Assembly: GCA_003049485.1 (NCBI GenBank)
Contig: PYST01000037.1
Location: 118,994 to 182,993 of the forward strand
Source of the DNA: Ophioceras dolichostomum
Taxonomy: Eukaryota; Ascomycota; Sordariomycetes; Magnaporthales; Ophioceraceae
Reading direction: 5' to 3'
DNA: 64,000 nucleotides
Position 1 is the first letter of the stretch. The number at the start of each line of letters is the position of its first letter. The position numbers and the translations under genes are program-made. Shown here in pieces: positions 25,409 through 37,207 of the stretch. The notes beneath the pieces are model-generated. The model saw only the letters and a list, made by a program, of their open reading frames with translations, had not been told where the DNA came from and made no database searches.

Positions 25409-27078
25409 AGGCCCTGAACGTTTTTGGTGATGCGTCGTCGTTCGCCCCGTCCCTGCCGAGCTTTCTCACTTTACCTGCTTGTTAGTTTCCTTTTATCTAT
25501 GATTTTTGTTTGGCTCGTCTTTTTTTTTTATATATATACACATGGATAACGGAGATTCCGAGCGAGGGCTTTTTCTGACTTGCCCTGCCCTGCCCTGCCT
25601 TGCCTTTTTGGCTTCCTCTCTCTACCTACCAACCCGGGCACCTACCTACCTGCCAGAGGGGGGGTACTTATTTAAACCCATCTTGTCTGTTATGACTCTT
25701 CTCTGCTATACGAACGATACCCCCCAACAAAACGTGGCTATTTAGTCCTCACTCAAGCTAGCCCGCCAACCGGCCCGTCCGCCAGCCCCGCCTTTGCATG
25801 CGCATCCCGTCGTCTTTCTGTGCACGACTGGGGGAGTTTTTTTTCATTTTACATACTTCTTTTCGGGCCACTCATTCTTACTATTCTTCTGTGTACTGGG
25901 GATTACTTTTTTTTTCTCTTTTTCTTCAATAGAGATTCTCGCAACGTTGAAACCAAGAAAAAAGTGGTTGTTGGACTTTTGTCATAATGTCATTCGCTCA
26001 CTCTCACACCCTTAACTTTTCTTTTCTTTCATAACAGAGGGAGCGAGCACAAAGCAAAACGCAACAAGACAGACACGCGAGGGACATACATGACTCCTCT
26101 CGCCGGTATTCTTCTGCATAGTCAGTTTTCTTCTATTGAGGAACGCGCCCCCAAGTGGACACTGAGTATCACGATTTGGTTTTGTGATCAGGTTTAGGAG
26201 TTGGGTTATTCTATTTCTCTTCTCTGTTTGAGTGATCCTTCGCTTCTCTTCTCTTGGGCTGCTTGCTCTGCTTTGCTTGCTTGTGGCCGTTTTTGTGTAT
26301 ATTTAATCAAGGAACCTTTTCCATCTTCCCACCCTCCATTTTCATACCATTCTTTAGAACGGGGAAGTGAGCAGCAAAGCAGCTGCCATCATTTATTGTT
26401 CGTACATCTTCCTATCTGCCTGGGTAGGTATCCATCCCTCAAAGGCCTTACCTGCCTACCTCCCTATGTCGACTCAATATCAACATGGTGAATTACACCG
26501 GTTACCCACCTTAATAGGCGTATCGGGCGTTCAAGCGATTGATTGTTGCGAGTGGGATGGGTCGAGTGGTGTGGTATTGGGCAAGTGTCGCTTGGGTTAT
26601 TTGTGTTGATAAGTTTCTCATTAGAATCGGGAGAGATGGCGTCTGTCTGTCTGACTTTTTACCGCCCGCACTACACCCGTCTTGGCTGTCGGCTTAAGGG
26701 GTCTCTGGGGTTGGATAGGTGTAAGCCGCTGTCAAATTGGGTTTCCTACTGAGTTTTGCTTTTCCGGTCGTTAGGCATCAGTGTAGTGTCATCATATTGC
26801 GCCCTCACAACGAGTTGCTAGGCGTTCAACTCCTGCAGGGCCTAGATGGATCCTCAATCGTGGGTACGTAATATTCGTAGCGATGTATTTAGGCAATCAT
26901 CGTTGGAGGTTCGAAGGAGTAATAGTCTTGGGGGTTGTTCTTGCGAGAAATCTAATTTATTGTTTCCAGTGACGAAAATGTTCGATCTTGACTCTATCTA
27001 GTACAAATTTCGCCGAGATGTAGTGTACGTAGTTCCGTCCGGCTTCCAAATCTTCCCCCAAGTCTCGAGGCTGCGGGC
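25409..27078. other. Convergent spacer between the kinase and the F-box gene
   Basis: About 1.7 kb of T-rich, pyrimidine-rich DNA with several CTACC/GGTAGG motifs (25620-25655, 26424-26462). No gene-like frame. It is probably largely 3' UTR of both genes. Confidence 0.5.
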
Positions 27079-30000
27079 TTATAGCCTCAAGATCCGTCTC
27101 TTGGCGAGCCAGCTGAACTCCTTCTTCTGGTCGACCCCGTAAGGGTAGTCCGCGGGGCCGCGCCCGTACGTCTTGATGATCTCTACTCCATGCTTTCGTG
27201 CGTAGGTGAGTATCTCGTCGCGGAACACACCGCTCAGGCAGTTCTCGTAGATTCGTTTAATACCCTTCTTCTGGATGAGCGGTACGATGGCGTCGGCTCT
27301 CTCGGGGAAGCGCTCCGGGAAGAAGTGGACGGTGTGCACGTTGGGGAAGTAGGCGAGCCAGTCGACGAAGGGCTGGGCCGTGAAGGTCGAGCGGTACGAC
27401 TCGCTGGAGAAGAAGAAATCGGTCAGGCCGACGGCGGTGAGCGAGTCCAGCGGGAGGCCGGTCCGGATGAACAGGCGGTAATCGCGGGACTCGTTATGCG
27501 GGCCCTTCCCCAAAGGCATGGCTACCACTAGGGTGTGCAGAGTCCTTGCCTCTAGGCTAGGGCGCAGGAAGTCGTAGAGGGCCTCGGGCGTGTAACCGGA
27601 GTCTGCCACCCTGAAGAACTCCAGCTTCGTGAGGACCAGCTCCGGCTTACTCCAAAACCCGAAAGGCACCCCTCCTGGGTTGTGGCCGTGGACGATGTCA
27701 TTGAAAATCGTAGGGTCCGTGCAATTCAGATCGAGGACTCTGAGCGAGGGTGGCAGCGCGGGAAACCAATGGAGAAAGGAAGTCGGTGTATAAAGCCCCT
27801 GGACACCCTCTCCGATGAATAAGCACTGGAGGTTGGCGAACGCCCCTAGATCTTCCGTGGAGCTTCTGAGCCAGCAATCGTTCAGGTATAGCTGCTCCAA
27901 GTTTGGCGCCTTGAGGTTCAAATCTCTCTTCGATCATGCCGCAACGGGTGCGATACCACGCCGCCCCAAAGTCTCACTTAGCGAACGGAGCGATAATTAA
28001 TTGACAAACATGTGACCAGCATGGGCAACTCACCAGGTTCAGTGAAGGGGTCTGCCGCAGGTGGAGATAGCGTAGAGAGTCGAGCCGGCCCTCCCAGATC
28101 GCGTGGGAGCCGAACATCTCAAGGAACTCCAGCCGGGAGAAAGACTGCAGCATTAACATCGCGGCGGGGTACCACGGCATCCTGTCTATTCGATGAAGAA
28201 CCACGGACCTGACGGTGGGTCTGTCGCGGAGATAGTCTGGATCGTCCTCCGTGACAGGAAGATAATCGCAAACGGCTCTAGAACCGGAGAAGATCAGCTC
28301 CAGATGCTCCAGCATGTCGAGCCGCGCCAGCATCTGCACAACTTTCCGCTCAGCCGAGGGGTAACAGTGGTCAGCGCGGAGCGCAAATCGCCGCGTTGTG
28401 GGTTGAATTCGGCCGTTCACTTCACGTTTCGACCGCTGGATCAGGGCGGCGATAGTCTTCGTGGGCAGGCGCTTCCCGTTTAGGGGTATGTCAACTCGTG
28501 GGAAGGACGAGAGGTCGAGGTCGGCCCAGAGACCAGTCGCTACGGGCGAAGACAGGAACTCACGCCATGAGCGTGAGACTCGCAGGCATTTCCTATGGAG
28601 GGATGTGCCGAGTGTTAGGGAAAAATCTCGTCGACAGGACACTCCAAGCCGAGCCAGAAGCGGAGCTAGACACCGCGTCCGGCGGGTTTCAGCGGGGGTA
28701 GGGGCAATTTGGGGCATATTTTGGGCCCTCACACTTTATCGTGAGTGATCAACTCCTGAAAGATCATCAAAGCAATCTCTCGAGGTAGGCGAGTGATCGG
28801 GTCGACCTTGATGATGCAGGCGAGAACCCTACGAATAAACTGGGTAGAAAAGGGCGCGTAGTTCGAGTTCGAGCAGTTCGTCAGCCAAAGACGCCTTGTC
28901 TCGGAGCACAACTCTTCATCCATCCTCAAAAAACCTCCTCACCTTCACTTTCGAATCATCCGGATTACTGGTATCGATGTTCGCTCGCGCATGCCTATAC
29001 AGCATCGCAGGCGTCACAGAAGCCGCCGCTGCCGCCTGTGATTGCCCGTCGGCGGGAGAAGACTGGGACGAGGTCGGTTGAGAGAGGGCATTCCGCTTCG
29101 AGCACGCCTTTGCAGCTCTTAGATATCCCTACAACCCCCTGAAGTTAGACCAAAAGAGCCGCCAAGAAAACCGAGGAGGGGAGCGCGAGGAAATGGGCGT
29201 GCACTCAGCAGCACTCAGGTGGGAAACACCTCTGAGAGAGGGGAAAAAGGCAAAGATTCAGGCCACAAGAGGAACCGCGAACAGATGGGGGATTGGGGGG
29301 AGGGAGGAGTCTCAACACCACAATCCTCGACGGGACAGAATAAAAAAAGACGGAGAATAAACCCACCTCGGCCCTCCCCGGCGCCATAAGCACCACCAAC
29401 ACCCCCGTCCGATACGCAGCCTCAAAGTCCCTCTGAGCCTCCAGACAAGCCGCCGAGCCGTCCGCCGCTGCGACATGAAGGTCTCGCGTGCACGCTACAA
29501 TAGGACCGCCGCTACCACTACCACTACCACTACCACTACCGCACGTCGTGCAAGAAGCTGCAACGGCTTCGCGGGCGAAACGCCGCAGAAACCCAGACGG
29601 CGGCATCCCGCCTGCAGCAGCAGCCGCCGAGGAGACGACCGCGGCGTCGAAGGCCTCGCGCCTGCACTCGCAGAGCACGCGGTCGGCCGAGATGCCGAGC
29701 GGCTCGGCGTCCAGCCCGCGCGCCTTGCGGTCCAGCATGTGCGCGCGGCGGGAGGCGCGGGCGGGGGCGTTGCAGGGGCAGCTTAGGCAGGCCTGCATAT
29801 GATTATGATGACGATGTCCATTTGTTTGTTTGTCAGTCACGCGTTATCCTGAGAGGAAAGGAGGGAAAGAAACGTAAACTGAAGACTTGATCAAGTAGGT
29901 AGGTAGGTAGGGGGGTACCTTCTCAAAATAATGCAACGCCTTCCGACTGTCGCCTTCGCTGTAGTACTGGTTCCCGCGATTGACGTAGTCCTCCGCCGTG

Positions 30001-30191
30001 GGCCCTCCGCCGCCGGCCTCAGGAGGTGGTGCCGACGACGACGGCATCGAGCTGTTGGTGCTGGTGCTGGTGGAGGAGCGGGAGATTGATTGAGTGCCGT
30101 CGTCCTTGGGTTCTGTCCCCCTCAGCGTCTTCTTCTTCTTCTTCCGCTCACTCTCACCCATTGTGGGATTGTTCGACTCTCTTCGCTTCAT
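27079..30191 (-). CDS. pof3: TPR/F-box/LRR protein, Pof3-like, with an apparent one-base frameshift (five exons)
   Basis: Probable substrate-recognition subunit of an SCF ubiquitin ligase; fission-yeast Pof3 guards genome and telomere integrity. My exons are 30191-29919, 29792-29367, 29128-28733, 28592-28034 and 27927-27079. Introns start GTACCC, GTGGGT, GTGAGG and GTGAGT and end CAG, TAG, TAG and AAG. Order along the protein: TPR motif (AEDYVNRGNQYYSEGDSRKA, about 66-85), a Cys-rich middle, more TPR (ACLEAQRDFEAAYRTG...GYLRAAK), F-box (ITRLPREIALMIFQELITHDKVKCL, from about 342), then leucine-rich repeats (LRYLHLR, NLEQLYLNDCWL, LRVLDLNC) to the end. With one base removed from the run at 28928-28933 the product is about 833 residues. 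As given, exon 3 reads KVKVRRFFEDG then stops before the F-box. All other joints are clean, so a sequencing or assembly indel is the simplest explanation. A recently broken gene is the alternative. Possible starts are 30191 and 30161. Confidence 0.8.
28928..28933 (-). other. Homopolymer at which the F-box gene loses frame
   Basis: Six A on the + strand (six T in the coding sense). Upstream frame gives DSKVKVRRFF; the downstream family-matching frame gives FLRMDEELCSETRRLWLTNC. Five T would keep both in one frame. Confidence 0.75.
29513..29540 (-). repeat. Hexanucleotide repeat encoding a Gly-Ser run in the F-box protein
   Basis: TACCAC units on the + strand encode alternating Gly and Ser (CGSGSGSGSGG) in exon 2 of the Pof3-like gene. 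The run length is probably variable between isolates; that is inference. Confidence 0.85.
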
Positions 30192-33100
30192 CGTTGGAAC
30201 GCTTTCCTCCCTCCCAAGTCCACGCCTCCACAAGCACAGTTCTCTAAGATGGATGGTGGTTTTTGTACGTCCCCGTTAAGTAAAGTAATTTCAATTCAAA
30301 CAGCTGAGGGAGGGAGCGTCGTCGTTAGGTCGTCGTTAGGTTTGTCGTGGCTATCCCTTCATTCTTCGCGTTATCTACGCGTGCAGAGGGGCAAACCGCG
30401 CCTGTGGAGACTTGGCTGGAGAGCGAGTGGAACCCCGCGATTTCGTTTAACCCGAGCACGGGCTCCCGTGGCCGGCCCACTCCAGGTAGGGGCCTTCCAA
30501 CGGCCCCACCTCCATTTTCAGTGACGGCTCGCCCGCTCTCGCCTCCGCCCGTACACCTCGCCGTACACCTCGCCGCCGATGTCGATATGCATTGAACACC
30601 TGCCTGCGGCTCATTATCGTCATCATCATCATATCAGATCATTTTTTTTCCTTTTCGGATTGGAAATTCCCAAAATGTCTCTGTGGGTGTGAGGCGTTTG
30701 TTTGTTTGTTGGCGCCACACTTTTGAAGTGCTTTCTTTACTTCTCCGTTCGTTTCCCCATTCATTCTCTCCCCTCCCCTCCCGGAGTAAGTAAACCGGGA
30801 CATCCATATCATCATAAGACGGCACGTTAATGTGTGCGGATGTGTTGTGTGTGTCTGTGTTGGGTTCGCGCCACACATCATCAACATGGTTTTGTTTCTT
30901 CTACTAATGCGCAAAAAAACAATGCAAACTGCCGCGCCCGGTATTTTGGTTTATCCTCAGCCACCCCCAGGGCGGACTTGGACTTTTTGGTCGTTTCTTT
31001 CTCTCGCCACACACCGCACCGCGCCGCGCCGTGCTGCGCTCATTTCTCGGGGCTTTCGCCTCTCTTGTTACCTTTGGATGGATGGAGGAGGAACGGAACG
31101 AAAAGATCGAGCAGCAGCCAGAACTAGGCAAAGCGTCCGACCACCGTTTCGTCCTCGCCTCCGTTTTGTTTTGACTCGTCTTTTTTTCTCTCTCTTCCTA
31201 AACTTGTGTGATGAAGGAACGAGGGAGGTGTGTAGTGTGTGGTGTGTGGGGGATCGATGGAGGATCGTTTGGGGGGTTAGAGGGGTGCTTCGGCTTTATG
31301 ACAGCTCGATCGACACGGGTCGAGCCGAGAAGGAATGGTGATCATGATGATAATGATGGATGGACGGATGGTGTAGCACCTTTGCTTTGAGGGGAAAGAG
31401 TGATGGTCCTGAGAGGTGTGGGCGTTTCTCTATCGGCTGTAGTCAGGTCGTGCAAAAGTAAGGTCTTTTGAACCTGCCGTGGCTGGTATCGCACGCGAGG
31501 AGACACCAATCCTCCCCCACCAGCCGACGCGAAGGCATATAGGCTTGCACATTCATGATGTGATGAGTTGTAGAATTGTATGATCGGCGGCAAATATGTG
31601 CCGATGTATAGATGTCTAGGTAGATAGGTGCCGACCTCGGCGAGCAGGTATGAATCTCTATGGCCGTGAGTGTGCGTTCCACGACGTTGGCACGAGGTCA
31701 AAAAAAAGATCATCTCATCTCATCGAGGCTCTACTCTGCTGTAACACACCCCCATTCACCACGCGCGCGTGTGCGCATGTGCGAGGGTAGGAGGAGGAGG
31801 AAGAGCACTTTCTCCATCTAGACTCCTGGTGATGACTGGGCCAGCTGCACGAAAACTTCTATCTCCGACATTGATGCCTACCTACCTTTATCTAGAACCT
31901 CACCTGAGGCAGGGCCCTCCGGCCGGCCAGGCAATGATGCCATACCATCCATGGCAGGAATCTCGCGTCGTTCCTGGAAAGGGATTCCCGTGGCCAGTTC
32001 GTTCCCACGCTCGCCCGACACGACATTGGACATTAGCAGACAGAACTATCACAGCCGCGCCCCCCGCGGCGCGCCTAGTTGGTGTTGCTGCGGCTCGTTT
32101 ATCCCGTCTCGGGTTAGGTCAGGAACTGGCGCGAGCAAGCGAGCGAAGTGAAGAGCGAGCCGAGGCATCTTTTTCCTTTTTCCTCCTCCCGAGTTTAGAG
32201 GCCGTGCAATTGCATTGATGATTGACTCCCCTTCCTTTCGCTTGTTGTGGGATGAATGAGACGGTGTGATGGATGGGAAGTATGTAGGGATTCGGCACTT
32301 GGTCGTGAGACTGGGGCGGGACAGACGCGGCGAGATGCGGCGGGAGGCGGCTGGGAGGGCGGGGATGACATGATGGGTGGATGGATGGATGGATGGTAAT
32401 GGTGGGTGGGGGAGCGGCGATGTTTACTGTGGCTTCCTGCTCCCCAAACTCTTGGGGAATGAATGACACGGACAATCGCATATAAGCACACCCGCGCGGG
32501 AGTGAGATGGGAGTATGTGTGTGCTTTGTCGTTGGCTGGCATGTTGATTTTTGATGGCGATGATGCCCCCAAAGATCGGAGCAAAGCAGAAAAGATCATA
32601 TCAATCAGGAAAAGGGGGCCCGTGACAGGGAGCGGCGTATCGAACCCCTCGGGTTTCCCCTTGAGCAGAGCATTATCGTTTCCATCGAGTCCAGGCAGCC
32701 GACGAGCTTTCTCGTACGGGACAGTGGTGGGTTTGGTGATGGCGGGTCGTATTTTGCTTGTTGTTTCTTTCTTTTCCCCCTTCGTTTTTCTTCCGTCCAG
32801 GCAGGTGAGCATTGCGCCGTTTGGAGCCTGGGGGAGATCACGTATTGCCTGTGTACAAGCCAGATTTTCTCTACATCATGAGATGCCTCGCGTTCAACCC
32901 TCCTGCATCCATCTACCGGGGCGGGTTTTCTCTGGCCGTCCGAGCCGTCCTGGCCCGTCCTGGCCTGGTCGCTTGGCCAGTCGCCGCAGCACCCAGCATA
33001 TGACCATCAAGGACAGTCAGCCTCCCTCTACCAAGTACGTGGCCATTGGATGTGTGGCCAGGCAAGGCCTGACTCCGAGGCCGTTCGGTATGGGATGCGA

Positions 33101-36100
33101 CGGGATGTGCGACCGACGACATCATCTGGGGGCGGGGCGGACTTGAACCCCCCCCCATCTTAAGCCACCCGACGATGGAGAGGTATTCCATCACAGCACA
33201 CGACGCTCCGCTCCCAACGGCCCAACATCTCTCCACCTCACATATCAAGAAAGAGAAAAACCTAAGTCCAAAACGGCGGTGATGGCGGATGAGTCAAAGG
33301 GAGCCGCAGTGTAGCTGTGACGGCGGGCTGCCTAAGGTCGCTGCTACACGATCGCCTGCAGCCTCTTTGTGTAGGATATCTGCTGGTACGAGGAGGTGTG
33401 ATGTGTGTGAGTGTAGATATTTTGAGGTTCGCGAGGCTGTTTTTTTTCCTTCAGTCGTGTGGGTGGTTTCATCTATTCAATATGATCCTTATTATCCCGC
33501 TCTTTTGGGGGTGGCCCTGTATACGTTAGAGGAGTAGGAGTTGGCGCGGCGCCCGCGTCCGCCCGCCGTGGGGTTTCGGATCTGCAAATGCACGCAAGCG
33601 ATGGTTTGCCGGTTCGTCGCATTCGCATCGCATGGCGTCGCATCGCATCGCGTTCGTCAGTCCATGTTGCCATGTTACGTCGCATGATCCAAGTGCATGC
33701 ATTTCCGGGTAGGCATCGAAGGGAAGGGGTTTCGTTTGTAGGTCTGTCCTACTGTGCCTGCTGTGAGTGGAATATTGTGCTACTTGGCCAGCTTCGCTGG
33801 TGCTTTCGATCACATTTGTGCGGTGAGCTGAGCTGCCCGCCGCTATGCAGTGGACTTAGGTGACACGTTAGACACATACCAATCAAAGTATTGTCCACAC
33901 GTTTACGTATGGCGGTTGCGTTTGCGTGTTGCGTATTTGAATCGATCCTTGCTAAGATAAGTCTACTTTGCCTCACCTTGCCCCTCTCGCCTTGCTTCCT
34001 GCGATGCGATGCGATGAGATACGGCAGTCCTACGGAGATATTCGCCAGGCACGGAGAGGGGGAAGCGAAGAAAAAGAGGGCACGGGAGCAGCGGAAAGGG
34101 GAAAACAAACCCGTCGGGGGCCATCGGCCCTCCCCCATCACCGATCGCCGAGACTGAGCCTGCACGCCATGGGACGGGGGCCGAAAGCTGCCTGCGAATG
34201 TGACTGTGAGTGAAGGAAGAAAAAAATGAATCACGCCGCCCCCTCCCCGCCGTCGATGGGTGTGTGGTGTTTGTGTTGGCTGTCGTGTCTACCAAGCCTC
34301 AAGCCATCTCATTTCCAGGCCCTCTCTGTATCTGGTCCGGAGGAAATCGGCTAGTGGATGGCGGCCCCCAGAATGGAGGCCCACGGTTGCTGCTATCGTC
34401 GTTTGTCGCTTCGCTCGTCCCAAGCCGGGCCGTTGCGTCTTGGTTTGGGGGTGAGAGATCTCACCGATATCAGTCGGGTCGCAGTTGGAGCGAAGGTATC
34501 TGGTATGTTAGCATGTCCGACATGCGAGGCGCTGTGTGAGGTTCATTCCTAGAAGACGATTTTTTTTCTTTCTTTTTTTTTTTTGGTCGAAGACTGAAAA
34601 TAATAATATCACAAAGGCTGTCTCGTCGTACGGAATACGCACACGGGGTCACACGCTGAGTAGGCGATGACGTTGTGCCTCCGCGTCGTCGCCGCAAGAT
34701 TTTCCCGAACGAGGGAGGGTTCGGTAGTGAGGACCGGTCGCTTGACGCAGAAGATGAATGAAAGATGGTGGTCGTACATGCCACCTATGTGCCGCCGGCA
34801 GATCATGCTTTTCCATCGTCGTCGTGCGCGTCTGGCGTAGATGAAGGCTTGAAGCGAGGCACCGAATAGAAAGATTATCCAGGATTGGAAAACTCGTACC
34901 TAATCTGTCCGAGGCCTCTTCCGTTCAAGGTTCGGGTTCGTACCTAGGCGATGGGAAAGGTGAGCCGGCGAGCTGTCTGGTCCTGCCTGCACGATTCTTC
35001 CAGGGGACTTCTCTGCCAGTGCCCGCTGTGGGTGGAGTGTGTCCAGCGAGCGGCTGGGCCTTGAACAGGCGCTCGGTTACACCGGCACTGGGAAAGCCCA
35101 GACAGGGCACGGAATTGGAATTTCAGAGCGCAAAAATAATCGAAACACCCCCACTGAAAAGACAAGAGACACCCCATGCCCGGATTCGGCAGTCCTCGGG
35201 AAACGCCATGGCCACATCCAGTCCTTTGCTCAACTGGGCTTGCTGGGCTCGCTCCCCTAGCGGCCTAGCGTGCTAGCCACCTGGCGGTGGTGCTCTGCTA
35301 TTTTTGGACCCCTCCTCCCACACCCCCCCCCTGCACCGCTTGTCGAGGAGGGCAAGGGACCCGGGCCCCGTGATTGGCTCCTTCCCGGCTGACCGCCGCA
35401 AGGCTGGCGAATTCGGTTTTTTGGGCGTGCTGGCACTTGCGCACGCCTCGTTCAGCGGAGCGGGTCAGCCAATCATGCCCACTGCATGCCCACTGCAAGC
35501 CCCTGACTTGACAAGCAAGGGCGGATGGGAAAGCCACACTCTCTTTGCGCGGATGGTATGAGTTCCCGAGGTATCCAGCGCGCAGTCGATTTTCTTCTTT
35601 TCTTTTCTGTTCAGGCGTTTTCTGAGGGCGCCCGTCCATTCAGAGAGGACTCTCCGCATTGTGTGGTGCGATTGCCAGTGAGGGATGCTTGGGAGCACTG
35701 TAGAATGAATGGGACTTGCGGTGGCCGGGTGTGGCTGGTTTTCTGCTAGGACGGCTGGATGGACGAATGCGACAGTACACAGAGCGATGCAAACAGACTA
35801 TATTCCACTATTAACAAATCGCATTGGTGAGCAGCTTCGGGAAACCAATGGGCCGTTGCGTTATGTTCCCTGTCAAAATGCTCCCCAGTTACGTCGTGGC
35901 GGATCTGTGCACGCACGCAGCACCCAGCCAGCCATCCAGCCCTCCAGATCTCAGATCCCACAAAGCATGTGTCCGGCTTGGTCGCCATCTGCCACTGCAA
36001 CACTGTATGTATCTGTTCCAGTATGTGCTTGCTTGGGGTGCCCGCTCGCAAGTCATTTGATTGTGGCTGGTGTAGACCTTCCTCTGATAGCACAACGTTG

Positions 36101-36604
36101 TAGTCGGCCTTGTCCTGTGTGGCCCGGTCCTGCCCTGTCCTGTCATTCTCCATATTTGATCATTTCTCTGATGATCCCCCGAGGTCTTAGATTATTGTCC
36201 CAGTGTGTCGGAGCAAAGTGTAAGAATGGCGTAGCAGCCACTCCCGCGCGGCGCAGAGTACCGGTCTGGGCTTCTTGGTCCGGGCCATGTTCATTGCATA
36301 CTCCCCCCTGGTCCTGGTCCTGGCGCCTGGCACCTGTCACCTGGCCCGGCTCGTTCATTCCCATCAATGCTTGCTTTTTGCAACGAGACTGGGCGGTGTC
36401 CTGTCCGCCTTCGTGTCCTCCTTCTCCTCTTTCTCCTCCTCCTCGTCCTCCCCCACACTGGGAGCGTGAAGGAATTGCTCCCGCGTACAAATTTGCCTAG
36501 TTGTTCGCAGTGTCGAAGTTTCACATATATGCAGTCGGTTTGACGAGGGAAAATATCTCTGAATTATTTTAATTTTTTTTATTATATTTCTCTCTCTTTT
36601 TTCT

Positions 36605-36654
36605 GCTCCTATTCTAGTAGGAGCACCAGGTGGTGCACCGAGACCACCTGGTGC
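36605..36654. repeat. Two back-to-back perfect hairpins
   Basis: The first has 7-bp arms, GCTCCTA (36605-36611) and TAGGAGC (36618-36624), with a 6-base loop. The second has 12-bp arms, GCACCAGGTGGT (36623-36634) and ACCACCTGGTGC (36643-36654), with an 8-base loop. They share two bases. AT-rich DNA lies just to the left. Confidence 0.9.
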
Positions 36655-37162
36655 GGTCTGGGGTTCTTCTTTCCTCCCCTAATCACCAGAGAATTCCACC
36701 TCCATCCTCCCCAGAAACAAGCCACGGGCGGCGACGCTCCTTCATTTTCGAGGTCCCGCCGTGACAAAAGTGAGGTGTAATCTCGCCCGGGGCCTGTTGA
36801 TCCAGCTGGGGTGTGTAAATGGTGGTGGTGGTGTGTGGTGTGTGTTGTGAGAGTGTGTGGTGCGTCTTATAAGTGGCGCAAGACAGAGTGATGGTGTAAG
36901 AAGGCAAATAAAAAAAGAAAAGCAGCAAAAAAGTGGTTCACACAACAAGAAGCAGTTGTAGAATTCTTTTTGGACAAGATGCAAAAAAAACAAGAGTGAG
37001 TATCGATGATGAGGAAGCACAAGAAGGCTTCGTCAGTGATAAGGAAAAATAAAGAATGTCCCGCGGAGCAGGTGAAACCAGCCCTGCTCCTCCCAGCATT
37101 CCTCTTTTGCTGAGCCAAAGCCTCAGTCGCCCTTGGCCCTGGCTCCCTACTGATGACTAGCC

Positions 37163-37164
<2 letters not shown>

Positions 37165-37206
<42 letters not shown>
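37165..37206. repeat. (TG)21 microsatellite
   Basis: Twenty-one perfect TG units in the gene desert, the longest dinucleotide repeat in the window. It lies in the region I read as possible 3' UTR of the small minus-strand gene. Confidence 0.97.

Positions 37207-37207
<1 letters not shown>

Noticed and set aside
35709..36500. 263-codon plus-strand frame
   Set aside because: Cys/Pro/Ser-rich random-looking sequence without a domain. Equally long frames overlap on the other strand.
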